Shown here one piece after another: positions 1-8,589 of a stretch of DNA of 64,000 bases. The position numbers were made by a program, and so were the translations under genes. Source of the DNA: Rhodopseudomonas faecalis (GTDB lineage Bacteria > Pseudomonadota > Alphaproteobacteria > Rhizobiales > Xanthobacteraceae); NCBI RefSeq assembly GCF_003217325.1, contig NZ_QJTI01000001.1, positions 94,356-158,355 on the forward strand, written 5' to 3'. Each line of letters starts with the position of its first letter. Positions within the stretch are counted from its first letter, which is position 1. The notes below the pieces were generated by a model. It was not told the origin of the DNA. It saw only the letters and a list, made by a program, of their open reading frames with translations, and did no database searches.

Positions 1-938
1 CCGCCCGCCACCCATAATTGCGGTGCCGCGCCATGATGAGCAAACACGCTGTCAAAACCGCCGATGATGCGCGCCGCGACGCCGCGCGGCATGGTCAGCA
101 TCTGCCGCGTGCAATCGCCGAGCGCTTTGACCGCGATGCGCAGCATGTCGCCCCGCTCGACCGAGCTGACCGTGAACGGATGGAATTCGCCGCAGCCGCG
201 ATAGTTCGGGCCGCGATAGAACGCCACCAGCAGAAACTGCCCCGGCGCCACGGCCAAGGGCTGCCCGAGCGGCCGCAGCGCGATTTCGACCGATTGCTCG
301 GTGAGCGGCTGCACCTCGGCCACGATGTAGGGCCGGGCGGCGAGGCCGAGATCGCCGCGCAGCGCGCGCCAGCCGACGATCAGTGCCACCACCGCGATGA
401 TCGGCAGCACCGGCTCGTCGATGCCGAGCAGCACCAGATGAATGAGCCCGAGCAGCACGCCGATCGCGAGCCCGGCATGGAGCCAGCGCCACACACCGTA
501 GGACAGTTTTTTGCTAAACGCGGTCGCGAGGCCGACCATCAAGACCACCAGCCCGAGCCAGCCGGTCCACACCGGCCAGCCGCCATCGAACGCCGACAGC
601 GTCTGCCAGGCGAAGCTCGGCGAGGTCGCAAGGCCATTGGCGGCGAGCGCGAGCGGATGGATCAGCAGCAGCACATAAGCGAGCACGCCGGTGGTGTGAT
701 GCCAGCGATACATGCGCTCCAGCCCGCCGAGCCAATCGGCGAGCCGCGGCTCGCGCAGCATCAACAGCAGGCTGACCATGAGCAGCCCGCCGCCGAGCCA
801 GCCGGCCACGATGCCGGCAGCGCGCAGCGGTGCCAGTTCGCTTGGAAACGCCCACCAGGCAAAACCCAGCGGCACCGCCAGCGTCAGCAGCGGAATCGAC
901 AGCCAGCGCAGCAGACCCGGCAGGCGGCGCGGCGCCAT
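1..938 (-). CDS. Ferric reductase-like transmembrane flavoprotein (partial, runs off left edge)
   Basis: Only the first 312 codons are inside the window. I translated this frame directly from the minus strand. Several hydrophobic helices fill residues 1-195; two carry histidines 13-14 residues apart (H80/H81 with H94, and H154 with H167), the arrangement that holds two b-type haems in ferric-reductase-like domains. From about residue 203 a ferredoxin-reductase-type FAD domain begins, with an HPFTVSS flavin motif at 253-259. The NAD(P) module would lie beyond the edge. It probably moves electrons across the inner membrane; the substrate is not identifiable. The ATG (938-936) shares one base with the TGA of the gene upstream, so the two are likely translationally coupled. 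Confidence 0.8.
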   Translation of the reverse strand, partial: MAPRRLPGLLRWLSIPLLTLAVPLGFAWWAFPSELAPLRAAGIVAGWLGGGLLMVSLLLMLREPRLADWLGGLERMYRWHHTTGVLAYVLLLIHPLALAANGLATSPSFAWQTLSAFDGGWPVWTGWLGLVVLMVGLATAFSKKLSYGVWRWLHAGLAIGVLLGLIHLVLLGIDEPVLPIIAVVALIVGWRALRGDLGLAARPYIVAEVQPLTEQSVEIALRPLGQPLAVAPGQFLLVAFYRGPNYRGCGEFHPFTVSSVERGDMLRIAVKALGDCTRQMLTMPRGVAARIIGGFDSVFAHHGAAPQLWVAG

Positions 939-1243
939 CACGGCTGGTCCGGATTGGGTTTCAGGCGATCGCAGAAGTTCCGGCCCGACTCCGGCAGCTT
1001 CAGGCCGCGCGCCGCGGCGCGTTGCTGCATCAGCTGGTGATGCTCGGTGCGATAGGCGAGGCAGGCCTGATAATCAGTGAAACCGCGCACCCGCGCCTGA
1101 TGCGCGATGCGCTCATCCGGGCTCATCAGATCCCAGCCGCGGGTATTGCCTTGATCGGCCCGCCAGGGGCCGGCGCCGGCAACGGCAGCTGTTGCCAGCA
1201 GGAGGCTTGCCGTCAAAATGGTGACTTGCGCTGTCCGCATCAT
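938..1243 (-). CDS. Small exported protein, unknown function
   Basis: A 101-residue protein with an N-terminal signal peptide (hydrophobic stretch ILTASLLLATAAVAGAG) and a soluble, charged remainder containing two cysteines. Two ATG codons are adjacent at the start; a GGAG lies 2 bases before the first and 5 before the second (1240), so the second may be the real start. Its stop overlaps the start of the flavocytochrome-like gene, which suggests a two-gene operon and a role in the periplasm next to that membrane protein. I do not recognise a family. Confidence 0.65.
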   Translation of the reverse strand: MMRTAQVTILTASLLLATAAVAGAGPWRADQGNTRGWDLMSPDERIAHQARVRGFTDYQACLAYRTEHHQLMQQRAAARGLKLPESGRNFCDRLKPNPDQP

Positions 1244-1357
1244 CGCTCCGGATCGTTATCCGGCCTGCTCGGCATGACAGCAATCTAGCGCGCTGATGCG
1301 GAATGTCACCCGCGGCGGGCACAGACGAGCCCCGCCGCCAGTTCAGTGCTGCGGCGA

Positions 1358-2011
1358 TTACGCCAGCCGGTTGGCGACGTCCTCCGCCGATGCCTTGATG
1401 CCGTTCGGATCGGCAATGGTGTCGATGAAATCGACCGCGGCGGAGCGCAGCTTGCCGTCCTGCAGTGAGATCACCCCCGACAGCGACTGAATGTTGATCG
1501 TTCGAATATTGTAGCGGGTCCAAGCGTCAGACTGCTGCTTGCTGCCGAGCTGGCCCTTCTCCTTGTTGTAGAGATCGAGCGCGGTCTGCGCCGCCTTCAG
1601 CGCATTGAGCGCTGAAATCTCCTTCAGCTCCTTGGCGAGAGCAGGATCGTCCCGGAACAGCTCTTCGATCTTCTCCTTCCAGGGGCCTTCCGATGTGACA
1701 TTGCCGAATTTGTCGACCTTGAGCCGCACGGCGTCGTCGAGATTGACGTTTATCTTCGCAAACGCCTTGCTCAGTTTTTCGGCCAGCGCGTCGGAGCGCT
1801 TCTGCAGCCGCTCCTCGAAGGTCATCGACAGATCCTTCTGGAGCTGAAGCAGCGCCTTGGCCTGATCCGACAACTCGACAGTGTCCGAGTTAGTTACCTG
1901 TGCCGTAGCAGTGGTGGCGGCAGTGGCCGGGCTGCCTTTCGCGGCGGTCGCGGCGATCGGGAGCGGGCTGCGGGACAGCGCGCCGCTGGTGGTGTTGGCA
2001 ATGCTGGTCAT
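1358..2011 (-). CDS. Conserved hypothetical protein, possibly motility/cell-cycle linked
   Basis: A 217-residue protein without a signal peptide. The first 45 residues are Ala/Thr-rich and low in complexity, followed by a VELSDQAKALLQLQ stretch that resembles the short conserved segment seen near the start of several flagellum-associated proteins, then a largely helical charged region. No catalytic motif is visible. Two perfect TTAA-N7-TTAA boxes lie in the 219 bases between its start and the divergent lytic transglycosylase, the nearer ending 63 bases upstream of its ATG. Function is unknown; the flagellar link is inference from these boxes and neighbours. Confidence 0.65.
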   Translation of the reverse strand: MTSIANTTSGALSRSPLPIAATAAKGSPATAATTATAQVTNSDTVELSDQAKALLQLQKDLSMTFEERLQKRSDALAEKLSKAFAKINVNLDDAVRLKVDKFGNVTSEGPWKEKIEELFRDDPALAKELKEISALNALKAAQTALDLYNKEKGQLGSKQQSDAWTRYNIRTINIQSLSGVISLQDGKLRSAAVDFIDTIADPNGIKASAEDVANRLA

Positions 2012-2073
2012 GGCGTCCTCGCTCGATGGTTGTCAGAAGCGTTACTCGCAACCTTATCTGGCGCCCGCGCGTA

Positions 2074-2088
2074 TTAATACGCGGTTAA
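2074..2088. promoter_or_regulatory. CtrA-type box (TTAA-N7-TTAA)
   Basis: Perfect match to the alphaproteobacterial CtrA consensus: TTAA at 2074-2077, seven bases, TTAA at 2085-2088. It lies 63-77 bases upstream of the minus-strand gene starting at 2011. Binding is inferred from the consensus. Confidence 0.55.
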
Positions 2089-2130
2089 GGCGATCTCCAA
2101 GTTGCTGATTTTGGCTCGACAATGCCGGCA

Positions 2131-2149
2131 TTAACGGTGCGTTAACCAT
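2131..2149. promoter_or_regulatory. CtrA-type box (TTAA-N7-TTAACCAT)
   Basis: TTAA at 2131-2134 and TTAACCAT at 2142-2149, separated by seven bases; the second half carries the extended CCAT seen in strong CtrA sites. It lies about 80-100 bases upstream of the lytic transglycosylase start at 2231. Confidence 0.6.
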
Positions 2150-2230
2150 AACTAACCACATTGCCGAGTCATAGGCGCCATTGCGCCGCCAGCGTCCGAG
2201 CGGCCGTCTCGCGCGGGAGCGGGGACACAG

Positions 2231-3280
2231 ATGTCGGTCGAAGCAGCAAATCTCTCAACTACCGCGCTGACACCGGCGCGCGCGCAGGTCGCCGGTGCGA
2301 TCAAGAACGCCGCTGGCCAGACCGGCACCAGCTTTTCCTATCTGCTCGCCACCGCGAAAATGGAATCGGATTTCAATCCGACCGCGACCGCGACCACCTC
2401 CAGTGCCAAAGGTCTGTTTCAGTTCATCGAACAGACCTGGCTCGGCACCGTGAAAGAAGCGGGCGCGCACTTTGGCTACGGCCAATATGCCGATGCGATC
2501 AGCCGCACGCCGTCCGGCGGCTATACGGTGGCCGACCCAGCCGCGCGCGCAGAGATTCTCAAGCTGCGCGACGATCCGGTGGCGTCCTCGGCGATGGCCG
2601 GGGTGCTGACTCAGTCCAACAGTTTTAAGCTGACCGGCGAGATCGGCCGCCGCCCGAGCGATGCCGAACTCTACATGGCGCATTTCATGGGCGTCGGCGG
2701 CGCCGCCAAGCTGATCAACAGCGCCGAGAGCAATCCCGGCATGCCCGGCGCGGCGCTGTTTCCCAATGCCGCCGCCGCCAATCAGTCGATCTTTTACGAC
2801 CGCAGCGGCAATGCCCGCAGCGTGTCGCAAGTCTATGCCGAGCTGACCTCGCGCTATGATCGCGCGGTCAATGCATCGTCCACGCAAAACGCGATCGCTG
2901 CCAACGGAACGCTGCCGGCGATGGCGAGCAGTTTTGCGCCGGTCGCCTCAGAGGTCACGGTGGCCGACAACGCCGCGTTCCTGTCGAGACTTCCCGATCT
3001 ACGCTCCGGCACCAATGCCACGGCGGTGCCGTCGACCAGCACGGCAACGCCGGTCGCGGCGCGTAGCACATCGCCAGAGCCGATCTTCCGCTCGCTGTAC
3101 CAGGGCGGGGAGCGCGACCAGCCGGTGTCAAATGCAGTGCAGGAATTGTGGGGCAATCGCGCTTCGCTCACCACGACCGCCAACAGCACTAGCGCTGATG
3201 GATTGGCACAGCAGCCGACGCTGCGCGCGCCGCAGCCGCTTGATCTGTTCAGCGATCGCTCCGGCACTTTCAGCGGTTAG
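2231..3280 (+). CDS. Lytic transglycosylase (Slt-like fold)
   Basis: Murein hydrolase of 349 residues. The lysozyme-like domain covers roughly residues 18-190: the presumed catalytic glutamate is E45 in AKMESDFNP, followed by the SAKGLFQF segment and the YMAHFMGVGGA segment typical of Slt domains. Residues 210-349 are low-complexity Ser/Thr/Ala/Pro and probably disordered. No signal peptide is visible, so it may be exported by a dedicated route such as the flagellar apparatus, or the true secretion signal is unusual. A CtrA-type box sits upstream. Enzymes of this kind often open the peptidoglycan for flagellar or polar structures; that role here is inference. Confidence 0.85.
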   Translation: MSVEAANLSTTALTPARAQVAGAIKNAAGQTGTSFSYLLATAKMESDFNPTATATTSSAKGLFQFIEQTWLGTVKEAGAHFGYGQYADAISRTPSGGYTVADPAARAEILKLRDDPVASSAMAGVLTQSNSFKLTGEIGRRPSDAELYMAHFMGVGGAAKLINSAESNPGMPGAALFPNAAAANQSIFYDRSGNARSVSQVYAELTSRYDRAVNASSTQNAIAANGTLPAMASSFAPVASEVTVADNAAFLSRLPDLRSGTNATAVPSTSTATPVAARSTSPEPIFRSLYQGGERDQPVSNAVQELWGNRASLTTTANSTSADGLAQQPTLRAPQPLDLFSDRSGTFSG

Positions 3281-3299
3281 TCGTCATCTGATGGACCTT

Positions 3300-3320
3300 C
3301 GCGCGTGATCATCACGCGCG
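3300..3320 (+). terminator. Hairpin terminator after lytic transglycosylase
   Basis: Perfect 10-bp inverted repeat (CGCGCGTGAT / ATCACGCGCG, one-base centre) starting 20 bases after the stop codon. There is no clear T-run, so termination efficiency is uncertain. Confidence 0.5.
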
Positions 3321-3482
3321 GGCTCTTGCATTCGGCGCGAATCTTCAACACGTGGCATCGTTAACGAAACGGCAACAAAGCCAAACGTTTATGGTGAACC
3401 CTTTGTTAAGCGTCATGGTTTATGGTGTGTGAATGAGAGGTGGCAGCGTCGTGTTGCTACAGCCCGTTGCGTCAGTTCACCC

Positions 3483-4658
3483 ATGATCGTTCGGCAGTTC
3501 ATCAGTTGGATCCGTACGGCTTCGGCGGGCGAACGCGCAGAAGCCACGCGCGCCTTGGCGCGGGCCTGGCTAATCTCCGATCTGTCTGACGAGGACCGCG
3601 CTGCCGCCGAAGGCGCGCTGTTGATGCTGCTCGACGATCGCTCGCCGCTGGTGCGACAAGCGATGGCCGAAGTATTTGCGCAGAGCGCCGACGCGCCACC
3701 CGCGGTGGTGCGCGCGCTGTCGGTGGATCAGCCCGCGGTCGCACTGCCTGTCCTGGAATTCTCGCCGCTGCTGATCGACGCCGATCTGGTCGATATCGTC
3801 GCCACTGGCAGCTCCGAAGTGCAGTGCGCGGTGGCGCGCCGCGCGGGGTTGCCTGCGCCGGTCGGCGCCGCGATCGCCGAGGTCGGCAGTGCCGCGGCGG
3901 CACTCGAACTGATCGAAAATCCGCACGCGGAACTGGCGCCGTTTTCCTGGGATCGCATTGTCGAACGCCACGGCCATCTCGCCGCGATCCGCGAGGCGAT
4001 GCTGGTGCTGGACGATCTGCCATCGGCGACGCGGATGGCGCTGGTCACCAAGCTGTCCGACACGTTGACGCAGTTCGTGGTGGCGCGGCGTTGGCTCAGC
4101 GCGGAGCGTGCCGAGCGCCTGATGGATGAAACGCGCGATCGCTCGATCATGCTGGTGGCGTCGCGCTCGCATGAAGACGATATGCTGGCCTTGATGCGGC
4201 ATCTGCGCGCCACCGGCCATCTCACCGCTGGCCTCATTCTGCGCGCGCTGCTGTCCGGCAATCTCGATCTGTTCAGCCATGCGCTCGCCGAGCTCGCCGA
4301 TCTGCCCTGCGCGCGGGTGATGGCGCTGGTGCATGATGGCGCCAGTGCCAGCCTGAAAGCGCTGCTGAAGCGCGCCGGTCTGCCGGAAGCCACCCATGCC
4401 GCGTTCCGCGCGGCGCTGGAAGCGATCCGGGAAATCGGCTTCGTTGATAGCGAAAGCGGCGCCGCCGGCCTGCAACGGCGCATGGTCGAGCGGGTGCTGA
4501 CCCGCTGCGAAACCGACGCCGCGGTTGCTGATCCGCTGCTGATCCTGCTGCGCCGCTTCGCCACCGAGTCGGCGCGCGAAGAGGCCAGCCGGTTCTGCGG
4601 TGAATTGCTAGCAGAGGATACGCTGGCTGAGCAAGAACAGCGTTGGATGGTCGCCTAA
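3483..4658 (+). CDS. DUF2336 domain protein
   Basis: A 391-residue cytoplasmic protein made almost wholly of helical repeats (HEAT-like, rich in Ala/Leu/Arg), matching the DUF2336 family known from alphaproteobacteria. The reading is open from 3429, but the ATG at 3483 (MIVRQFISW) gives the usual N-terminus. No catalytic motif is visible. The family has no settled function; its position here beside an HPt protein and a receiver protein suggests a scaffold or adaptor in signalling. Two copies of GTTTATGGTG, 31 bases apart (3387 and 3418), lie just upstream and may bind a regulator. Confidence 0.75.
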   Translation: MIVRQFISWIRTASAGERAEATRALARAWLISDLSDEDRAAAEGALLMLLDDRSPLVRQAMAEVFAQSADAPPAVVRALSVDQPAVALPVLEFSPLLIDADLVDIVATGSSEVQCAVARRAGLPAPVGAAIAEVGSAAAALELIENPHAELAPFSWDRIVERHGHLAAIREAMLVLDDLPSATRMALVTKLSDTLTQFVVARRWLSAERAERLMDETRDRSIMLVASRSHEDDMLALMRHLRATGHLTAGLILRALLSGNLDLFSHALAELADLPCARVMALVHDGASASLKALLKRAGLPEATHAAFRAALEAIREIGFVDSESGAAGLQRRMVERVLTRCETDAAVADPLLILLRRFATESAREEASRFCGELLAEDTLAEQEQRWMVA

Positions 4659-4676
4659 TTCAACGACACGTGGTTG

Positions 4677-4764
4677 GTCACGCCCGCGCCCTGGTCGCGG
4701 GTGCACATGCTCTGAAATATGGAAGACCAAAGACGTCGATGGCCGGGACGAGCCCGGCCATAAC
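4677..4764. repeat. Degenerate GTCATGCCCGCGC-type palindromic repeat
   Basis: Same arrangement as copies at 29172-29259 and 30577-30663: a GTCA(C/T)GCCCGCGC start, an internal GACGT(G/C)GATGGCCGGG, and an AGCCCGGCCAT end. This copy is diverged. It lies between two convergent genes and could act as a bidirectional hairpin terminator. Confidence 0.6.
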
Positions 4765-4780
4765 GATTGAACCAGCCGCT

Positions 4781-4816
4781 ATTCGGAGATTAGTCCGCAT
4801 TCGGAGATTAGTCCGC
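4781..4816. repeat. 18-bp tandem duplication at the 3' end of the HPt gene
   Basis: ATTCGGAGATTAGTCCGC occurs twice, head to tail. The second copy contains the stop codon and last codons of the minus-strand HPt gene; the first copy is just past the stop. The exact identity points to a recent slippage or duplication event. Confidence 0.8.
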
Positions 4817-5383
4817 CGGCACGATGCTCGGCGCCAGAATCGCTTCCAGATGTTCTGGGCGATCGTGATTGACGGCGGCGAGATACTCGTCGGCGACCGC
4901 GCGCAGCCTGCGGCTCAGCTCCTGCTGCACACCGAATTTGTCGATACGGGCGTGCTCGCGCACGATCGCCTGAATCGCCTTGACGTGGTTGTCGATCAGC
5001 TCGGTCGGAACTTTGGTGAGATCAGGCGCGTGTTCGATGATGCGGCACAGGCTGTCGGCGGCGGCAGCGGCGGTCGGATAGCCGAAGGTCGCCGCTTCGC
5101 CCTTGATGTCATGGGAGGCGCGAAACAATTCCTCGCGCGTGGTCTTGGTAAAGCCGTGCTGCTGCACATTGACGTAAGCGTCGGCGAGTCGCTGGCACTC
5201 GATCGCCATCCAGTCGCGAAACTCGCTTGATAGTTCGGCCAGCGCCTGTTCGGCGCGCGCGATCGGATCGTCGTGCTCGTCGCCGCCGATGCGTAGCGCG
5301 CCGCGCAGCGGATTGGGCTGGGTGATCACCTGGTGGGTGGCGAAGGTCTGCACCTGCAGCTCGGTTTTTTTGGCTTTGGCCAT
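4808..5383 (-). CDS. Histidine phosphotransfer (HPt) domain protein
   Basis: A 191-residue cytoplasmic protein. Residues 45-170 form a helical HPt-type domain with the phospho-accepting histidine probably at H91 in RASHDIKGEAATFG (family pattern HxxKGxxxxxG). The protein would pass phosphoryl groups between a kinase/receiver and another receiver. It starts 8 bases after the stop of the CheY-like gene at 5392-5940, so the two form an operon and H91 may be the partner of D60 in that receiver. No kinase is in the cluster. The 3' end carries an exact 18-bp tandem duplication that includes the stop codon. Confidence 0.8.
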   Translation of the reverse strand: MAKAKKTELQVQTFATHQVITQPNPLRGALRIGGDEHDDPIARAEQALAELSSEFRDWMAIECQRLADAYVNVQQHGFTKTTREELFRASHDIKGEAATFGYPTAAAAADSLCRIIEHAPDLTKVPTELIDNHVKAIQAIVREHARIDKFGVQQELSRRLRAVADEYLAAVNHDRPEHLEAILAPSIVPAD

Positions 5384-5391
5384 GGCGGTGG

Positions 5392-5940
5392 TTATCCCGT
5401 GACTCGGGCTTTATCGAGCAGCGAGGGTTGGTGAATGGTCTCGGCTTCGCCGCCGGAGCGGCGCTCAGGACCGATATAGGTATTGGCGTTGGGATTGCGA
5501 CGGCGATCAGGCCCAAAGTAATTACGGGTCTTGATGAACGGCCGGGGATTGGCCACGCAATTGAGCACGCGCTGATAGAGGCCCTTGGCCGAAATCGGCT
5601 TGGCCAAAAACTCCGTGACGCCAGCGTCGCGCGCCAGCGTCACGCGGCGCTTTTCCGAATGCGCGGTCAGCATGATGATCGGCGCGAACGGATTGCCCTT
5701 GGTGTCCGGCTGCCGGATCATCTGCGACAATTCCAGCCCGTCAAAAATCGGCATCGCCCAGTCGGTGATCACGATGTCGGGTGCGTACAGGCTGTACATT
5801 TCCAGCGCGGTCGCGCCGTCCTCGGCCTCATAGACTTCACGCGCGCCAAACGAATGCAGCAGCGTGCGCAGGATGCGGCGCATATGCGGATTGTCGTCGC
5901 AGACCAGGAATCGAAGTTTGTTGAAGTCGATGCGAAACAT
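5392..5940 (-). CDS. CheY-like single-domain response regulator with C-terminal extension
   Basis: A 182-residue receiver protein. Residues 9-130 contain all expected positions: acidic pair D15/D16, phospho-acceptor D60 in VITDWAMP, T92 and K114 in FLAKP. There is no output domain; instead residues 135-182 hold two copies of a Y-x-GP-(D/E)-RR-R motif (YFGPDRRR and YIGPERRS), a short tail recurring in alphaproteobacterial receivers. It is the first gene of an operon with the HPt gene. A CtrA-like box lies about 116 bases upstream, and the stretch 5986-6070 holds further TTAAC half-sites. Likely part of a phosphorelay; target unknown. Confidence 0.85.
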   Translation of the reverse strand: MFRIDFNKLRFLVCDDNPHMRRILRTLLHSFGAREVYEAEDGATALEMYSLYAPDIVITDWAMPIFDGLELSQMIRQPDTKGNPFAPIIMLTAHSEKRRVTLARDAGVTEFLAKPISAKGLYQRVLNCVANPRPFIKTRNYFGPDRRRNPNANTYIGPERRSGGEAETIHQPSLLDKARVTG

Positions 5941-6055
5941 GGTTCGGCCTTGGCGCGCGCCCGGGCAGGGCCGGTATACTCGCCATTAACGATAGGCAAG
6001 CGTCGTTAACGAAGCGTTGCGCGGCGGCACGATCGGCCGCGTCTCGTTCGCACTG

Positions 6056-6070
6056 CTAACCAGTTGTTAA
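6056..6070. promoter_or_regulatory. CtrA-like box (CTAA-N7-TTAA)
   Basis: CTAA at 6056-6059 and TTAA at 6067-6070 with seven bases between; one mismatch to the CtrA consensus. It lies upstream of the receiver/HPt operon, near two isolated TTAAC half-sites at 5986 and 6006. Confidence 0.35.
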
Positions 6071-6084
6071 CCAAAGGGCGGCGG

Positions 6085-6864
6085 CTACGGGCCGAACTGC
6101 TCGCGCAAGATCCGTTCTTCCAGGCTGTGGCCGGGATCGAACAGCATCCGCATCGAGATCTTCTTGTCAGAGATCACCTCGACGCGGCGCACGTTGCGCG
6201 CTTCGTCATGATCGGCGACCGCCGCGACCGGGCGCTTGTCGCCCTCCAGCACCTCGATCACCACAAACGCGCTATTGGGCAGCAGCGCGCCGCGCCAGCG
6301 CCGCGGCCTGAACGGGCAGATCGGCGTCAAGGCCAGCAATTGCGCGTTGATCGGCAGGATCGGCCCTTGCGCCGACAGATTGTAGGCGGTGGAGCCAGCC
6401 GGAGTGGCGACCATCACGCCGTCCGCGACCAGCTCGGACATGCGCTCGCGCTCGTCGATCAGGATGCGCAGCCGCGCGGCCTGATGGGTCTGGCGGAACA
6501 GCGCCACTTCATTGATGGCGTGGTGGATGTGCACCTCGCCATTGACGTCGGTGGCGCGCATCAACAGCGGATGGATCACGGTGTCGCGTGCCGCGGCCAG
6601 CCGGCCACGGAGATCGACCGCGCTGTATTCGTTCATCAGGAAGCCGACCGTGCCGCGATGCATGCCGTAGATCGGCTTGCCGGTGCGCATATGGTCGTGC
6701 AGCGTCTGCAGCATCAAGCCGTCGCCGCCCAGCGCCACGATCACGTCGGCGTCGGCCGGCTCGACATTGCCATAGGCATCGATCAGCTGCGCCAGCGCCG
6801 TTTGCGCCTCTGCGCCGGGACTCGCGACGAAGGCGATCCGGGAGTAGCGCGAGGGATGAGTCAT
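6085..6864 (-). CDS. nadK: NAD kinase
   Basis: Phosphorylates NAD+ to NADP+ with ATP in the cytoplasm. The 259-residue protein has the GGDG motif at 46-49 ([11 protein letters not shown]), the NE motif in HHAINEVAL and the Gly-rich [15 protein letters not shown] loop, all diagnostic of the family. The ATG at 6864 is preferred: the frame stays open a further 49 codons upstream but that stretch is Arg-rich and unlike the family. It is transcribed toward the receiver/HPt operon, 144 bases away, which may share its transcript. Confidence 0.93.
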   Translation of the reverse strand: MTHPSRYSRIAFVASPGAEAQTALAQLIDAYGNVEPADADVIVALGGDGLMLQTLHDHMRTGKPIYGMHRGTVGFLMNEYSAVDLRGRLAAARDTVIHPLLMRATDVNGEVHIHHAINEVALFRQTHQAARLRILIDERERMSELVADGVMVATPAGSTAYNLSAQGPILPINAQLLALTPICPFRPRRWRGALLPNSAFVVIEVLEGDKRPVAAVADHDEARNVRRVEVISDKKISMRMLFDPGHSLEERILREQFGP

Positions 6865-7069
6865 TGGGAGCAGCCTTTGCGAGCGGCGGCGAGGGGTAGA
6901 ACGCTGCCGTGCTCTATACGACCTGCCGGGCGATTGTCGAGACGGTAGTCGGTCGCGTGCCGGCGTCGTGCCCGGCGCAGTGCGACCGCTGGTCGCTACC
7001 GTCGTTGGCAATTCACTTTGTCCGTGTGACGGTCTATGACGGCCAAAAGGGGCAAACGACGCGGGTTCT

Positions 7070-7498
7070 GTGGTGAAAGTGGCATTTCCGACCTTCCGTC
7101 ATGCGATGCTGGGCCCGGCCGCGTTGCTGGCGTTGGCGCTTGCAGGCTGCGGCGCCGGCAGCGGTCTGACGGTGCCGACCGAAGGCGCGAACCAGCCGTT
7201 TCCGCAAAATTTCCGGGCCGAGCTGCTGGCGTTCTATAAAACCTATCTCACCAATCCGGTCGGCGTGCGCGAAGCGGCGCTGGCCGAGCCGGTGTTGCGC
7301 AAGGTCGGCGGCCGGCCGCGTTATGTCGCCTGCGTGCGTTACAATGCGCGCCAGTCCGACGGCCGGCTGCGCGGTTTGCAGGAGCAGGCGGTGGTGTTCG
7401 TCGATGGCCGGCTCGACCGCGCGGTCGACGACACCGAGGAACTGTGCGGCGGCGTCAGCTACGCCCCGTTTGCCGATCTCGAGAAATTGACGCGCTGA
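7070..7498 (+). CDS. Putative lipoprotein
   Basis: A 142-residue protein with a lipoprotein signal peptide: hydrophobic [11 protein letters not shown], with the lipobox cysteine about residue 27. The mature part is small, soluble and has two further cysteines that could form a disulfide. The start given is GTG at 7070; an ATG at codon 13 (just before the hydrophobic segment) is an alternative. It probably sits on the inner face of the outer membrane or on the inner membrane. No function is recognised. Confidence 0.75.
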   Translation: MVKVAFPTFRHAMLGPAALLALALAGCGAGSGLTVPTEGANQPFPQNFRAELLAFYKTYLTNPVGVREAALAEPVLRKVGGRPRYVACVRYNARQSDGRLRGLQEQAVVFVDGRLDRAVDDTEELCGGVSYAPFADLEKLTR

Positions 7499-7671
7499 GC
7501 GCCAGCCGGACCGGCGCGCGGCGCAAAATCCTCCAAAGCGCAAAATCGTCACGGCGGTGAACCTTCCGGGCCGTGAAGCAACCAAATCAAAGACAGGTTG
7601 TTGTGTGACTCGTCCATAGCCGCCGTTCCGTGAGGCGGCAGCTGGCGTGGTCAAGCGTGAAGGGGAGCCCG

Positions 7672-8376
7672 ATGACGAAGCTTCTGCTCGGTGCAGCCGC
7701 TGCGCTGATGCTGGCGGCTCCGGCGTTGGCGGCCGATCTGCCGCGCCCCACCGCCGCCGCCCCGGCCTCGGCGCCGGAGGCGGTTTACAACTGGACCGGC
7801 TTTTATGTCGGCGGCCAGCTCGGCGGTGCCTTCGCCGGCAGCGACACCATTGTCGGCAGCGACGGCCGGTTGCTGGCCGGCGTGCAGGGCGGTGCCGACT
7901 TTAATTTTGCGCGCAACTGGGTGATCGGCGTCGAGGCGCAATATAGCTGGCTGCCGAGCAACAGCAGCGGCAGTCTGCTGTATCCCGGCGGCACGCTGCT
8001 GACCGAGGACACCAGCGGTATCGGCTCGGTGACCGGCCGGCTCGGCTATAGCTGGGGCCCGGCGCTGCTCTATGGCAAGGGCGGCTATGCGTTCCGCGAC
8101 AACAGTTTGAGCGCGAGCGTCGCCGGCGTGGCGCAGCCGATCACCGCCAGTGGCAATAAGCGCGATGGCTACACCATCGGCGGCGGCCTGGAATATCTGT
8201 TTGCGCCGAACTGGTCGGCCAAGGTCGAGTATCAGTACTACAATTTCGGCAACACCACGGTGAGCAGCGGTCCGGCCGAACTGGTCGGCACCAACATCCG
8301 TAACGACGAACACACCGTCAAAGCCGGCGTGAACTATCGCTTCGGCTGGGGCGGGCCGCCGGTCACGAGGTACTAA
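7672..8376 (+). CDS. Outer-membrane beta-barrel protein (Omp25/31-like)
   Basis: A 234-residue porin-like surface protein. A cleavable signal peptide ends at ALAA-DLP (about residue 21), then a Pro/Ala linker leads to YNWTGFYVGGQLGG, the hallmark opening of the Omp25/Omp31 family in Rhizobiales. Alternating aromatic/Gly strands follow and the chain ends in a strand with Phe and Tyr. A frame extension to 7630 is possible but the ATG at 7672 begins the signal peptide. It would be abundant in the outer membrane, with structural or small-solute roles. Confidence 0.88.
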   Translation: MTKLLLGAAAALMLAAPALAADLPRPTAAAPASAPEAVYNWTGFYVGGQLGGAFAGSDTIVGSDGRLLAGVQGGADFNFARNWVIGVEAQYSWLPSNSSGSLLYPGGTLLTEDTSGIGSVTGRLGYSWGPALLYGKGGYAFRDNSLSASVAGVAQPITASGNKRDGYTIGGGLEYLFAPNWSAKVEYQYYNFGNTTVSSGPAELVGTNIRNDEHTVKAGVNYRFGWGGPPVTRY

Positions 8377-8589
8377 CGCGCATCTCATCAGCCCCCTGCA
8401 TCAGCAGGCTTTGGCCTGAACCTGTCACGGCACGCGCTCGAGTTACGTGCTGAGCTTGGGAGCGGGCAGGCGGCTACTGCCAGGGCTGGTGGCGGTTGGA
8501 AGCGAGAATCAAACGTAAACGAGTTCTGAATCTGCAAAAAAATAAGCTGCGGGACTCTTGACACCGAATCGCCCGATCATCTGCAGGCA

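Noticed and set aside
18..1040. 340-codon open frame on the plus strand at the left edge
   Set aside because: Antisense to the flavocytochrome-like gene whose frame shows haem histidines and an FAD motif; the plus-strand translation has no domain.
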